DNA of 6,253 nt from an uncultured Porphyromonadaceae bacterium (GTDB lineage: Bacteria; Bacteroidota; Bacteroidia; Bacteroidales; Muribaculaceae). The first letter of the stretch is position 1, and every line of letters begins with the position of its first letter. The notes beneath the pieces were generated by a model. The model had not been told where the DNA came from, ran no database searches, and saw only the letters and a program-made list of their open reading frames with translations. Below, one piece after another: positions 6,157 to 6,253 of this stretch. The stretch spans positions 1 through 6,253 of the forward strand of contig USKE01000135.1 of NCBI GenBank assembly GCA_900555165.1, given 5' to 3'. The position numbers were made by a program, and so were the translations under genes.

Positions 6157-6187
6157 ATTTTACGCCACAGGTAGTTCGTAACGTCAG
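6157..6187 (-). promoter_or_regulatory. Weak sigma-70-like promoter candidate for porG
   Basis: On the minus strand TAAAAT (6162 to 6157) resembles a -10 hexamer (TATAAT, 5 of 6), and CTGACG (6187 to 6182) a -35 hexamer (TTGACA, 4 of 6), with a 19-base spacer, slightly long. Transcription would start near 6150 and give a leader of about 58 bases containing the hairpin. No TAnnTTTG box occurs here, unlike in front of the genes to the left. Confidence 0.25.
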
Positions 6188-6253
6188 CGAGGTTTCGACT
6201 GGTGCCTGCAATTGACTTGAAGCGCGGCCGAGCGGCCTTCGGGCCGTGAGGGA
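6188..6253. other. Right-end non-coding stretch with a TTCG tetraloop hairpin
   Basis: No gene is visible in the last bases of the window. GCGGCC at 6232-6237 and GGCCGT at 6242-6247 can form a six-pair stem (the last a G-T wobble) closed by the very stable loop TTCG. The hairpin could be the end of an upstream transcript or part of an RNA gene cut by the window edge; there is too little sequence to say. Confidence 0.3.

Noticed and set aside
1..6253. A new defence, toxin-antitoxin, CRISPR or biosynthetic system
   Set aside because: All four genes are recognisable metabolic, transport or replication genes. No array of spaced repeats, paired small genes or nuclease-partner arrangement is present.

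Overview
The window reads as gut-type, GC-rich Bacteroidota DNA (probably Bacteroidales; a Muribaculaceae-like organism is my guess) from base 1 to about 5530. From there to the right end it looks as if it comes from a different genome. The Bacteroidota assignment rests on promoter boxes of the TAnnTTTG class ahead of three genes, start codons without a strong Shine-Dalgarno sequence, and the general character of the proteins. The right-hand segment instead has a perfect AGGAGGT ribosome binding site, a GTG start and a protein that resembles gamma subunits of strict anaerobes such as Clostridia or Coriobacteriia. That taxonomic impression comes from reading, not from a search.

Layout. 1-272: non-coding, rich in small hairpins and short repeats. 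273-2104 (minus): a long-chain acyl-CoA synthetase (FadD-like, AMP-forming) broken by a one-base frameshift in a run of seven G. 2105-2460: a 356-base divergent intergenic region with likely promoters for both flanking genes, two dyads and a strong GC hairpin. 2461-3855 (plus): an intact 464-residue MATE-family multidrug/Na+ efflux transporter. 3941-5614 (plus): the 5' part of polA (DNA polymerase I), with an intact 5' nuclease domain and a proofreading domain that appears catalytically degenerate. The whole polymerase domain is missing. About 5522-6092 (minus): the gamma subunit of a pyruvate/2-oxoacid:ferredoxin oxidoreductase, also frameshifted, running head-on into polA. 6093-6253: its leader, with a strong ribosome binding site, a 9-bp hairpin and a possible promoter.

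The genes do not form one pathway. The acyl-CoA synthetase and the MATE pump are divergently transcribed, and polA has its own promoter and is a housekeeping gene. The main observation is the abrupt polA/porG junction near 5522-5539, where two genes on opposite strands lose their 3' ends inside a small inverted repeat. Together with two frameshifts in 6.2 kb, this points to an assembly or amplification chimera and sequencing indels more readily than to new biology. I found no convincing undescribed system. The best remaining leads are the structured repeat region at the left end and the operator-like dyads in the divergent intergenic region.
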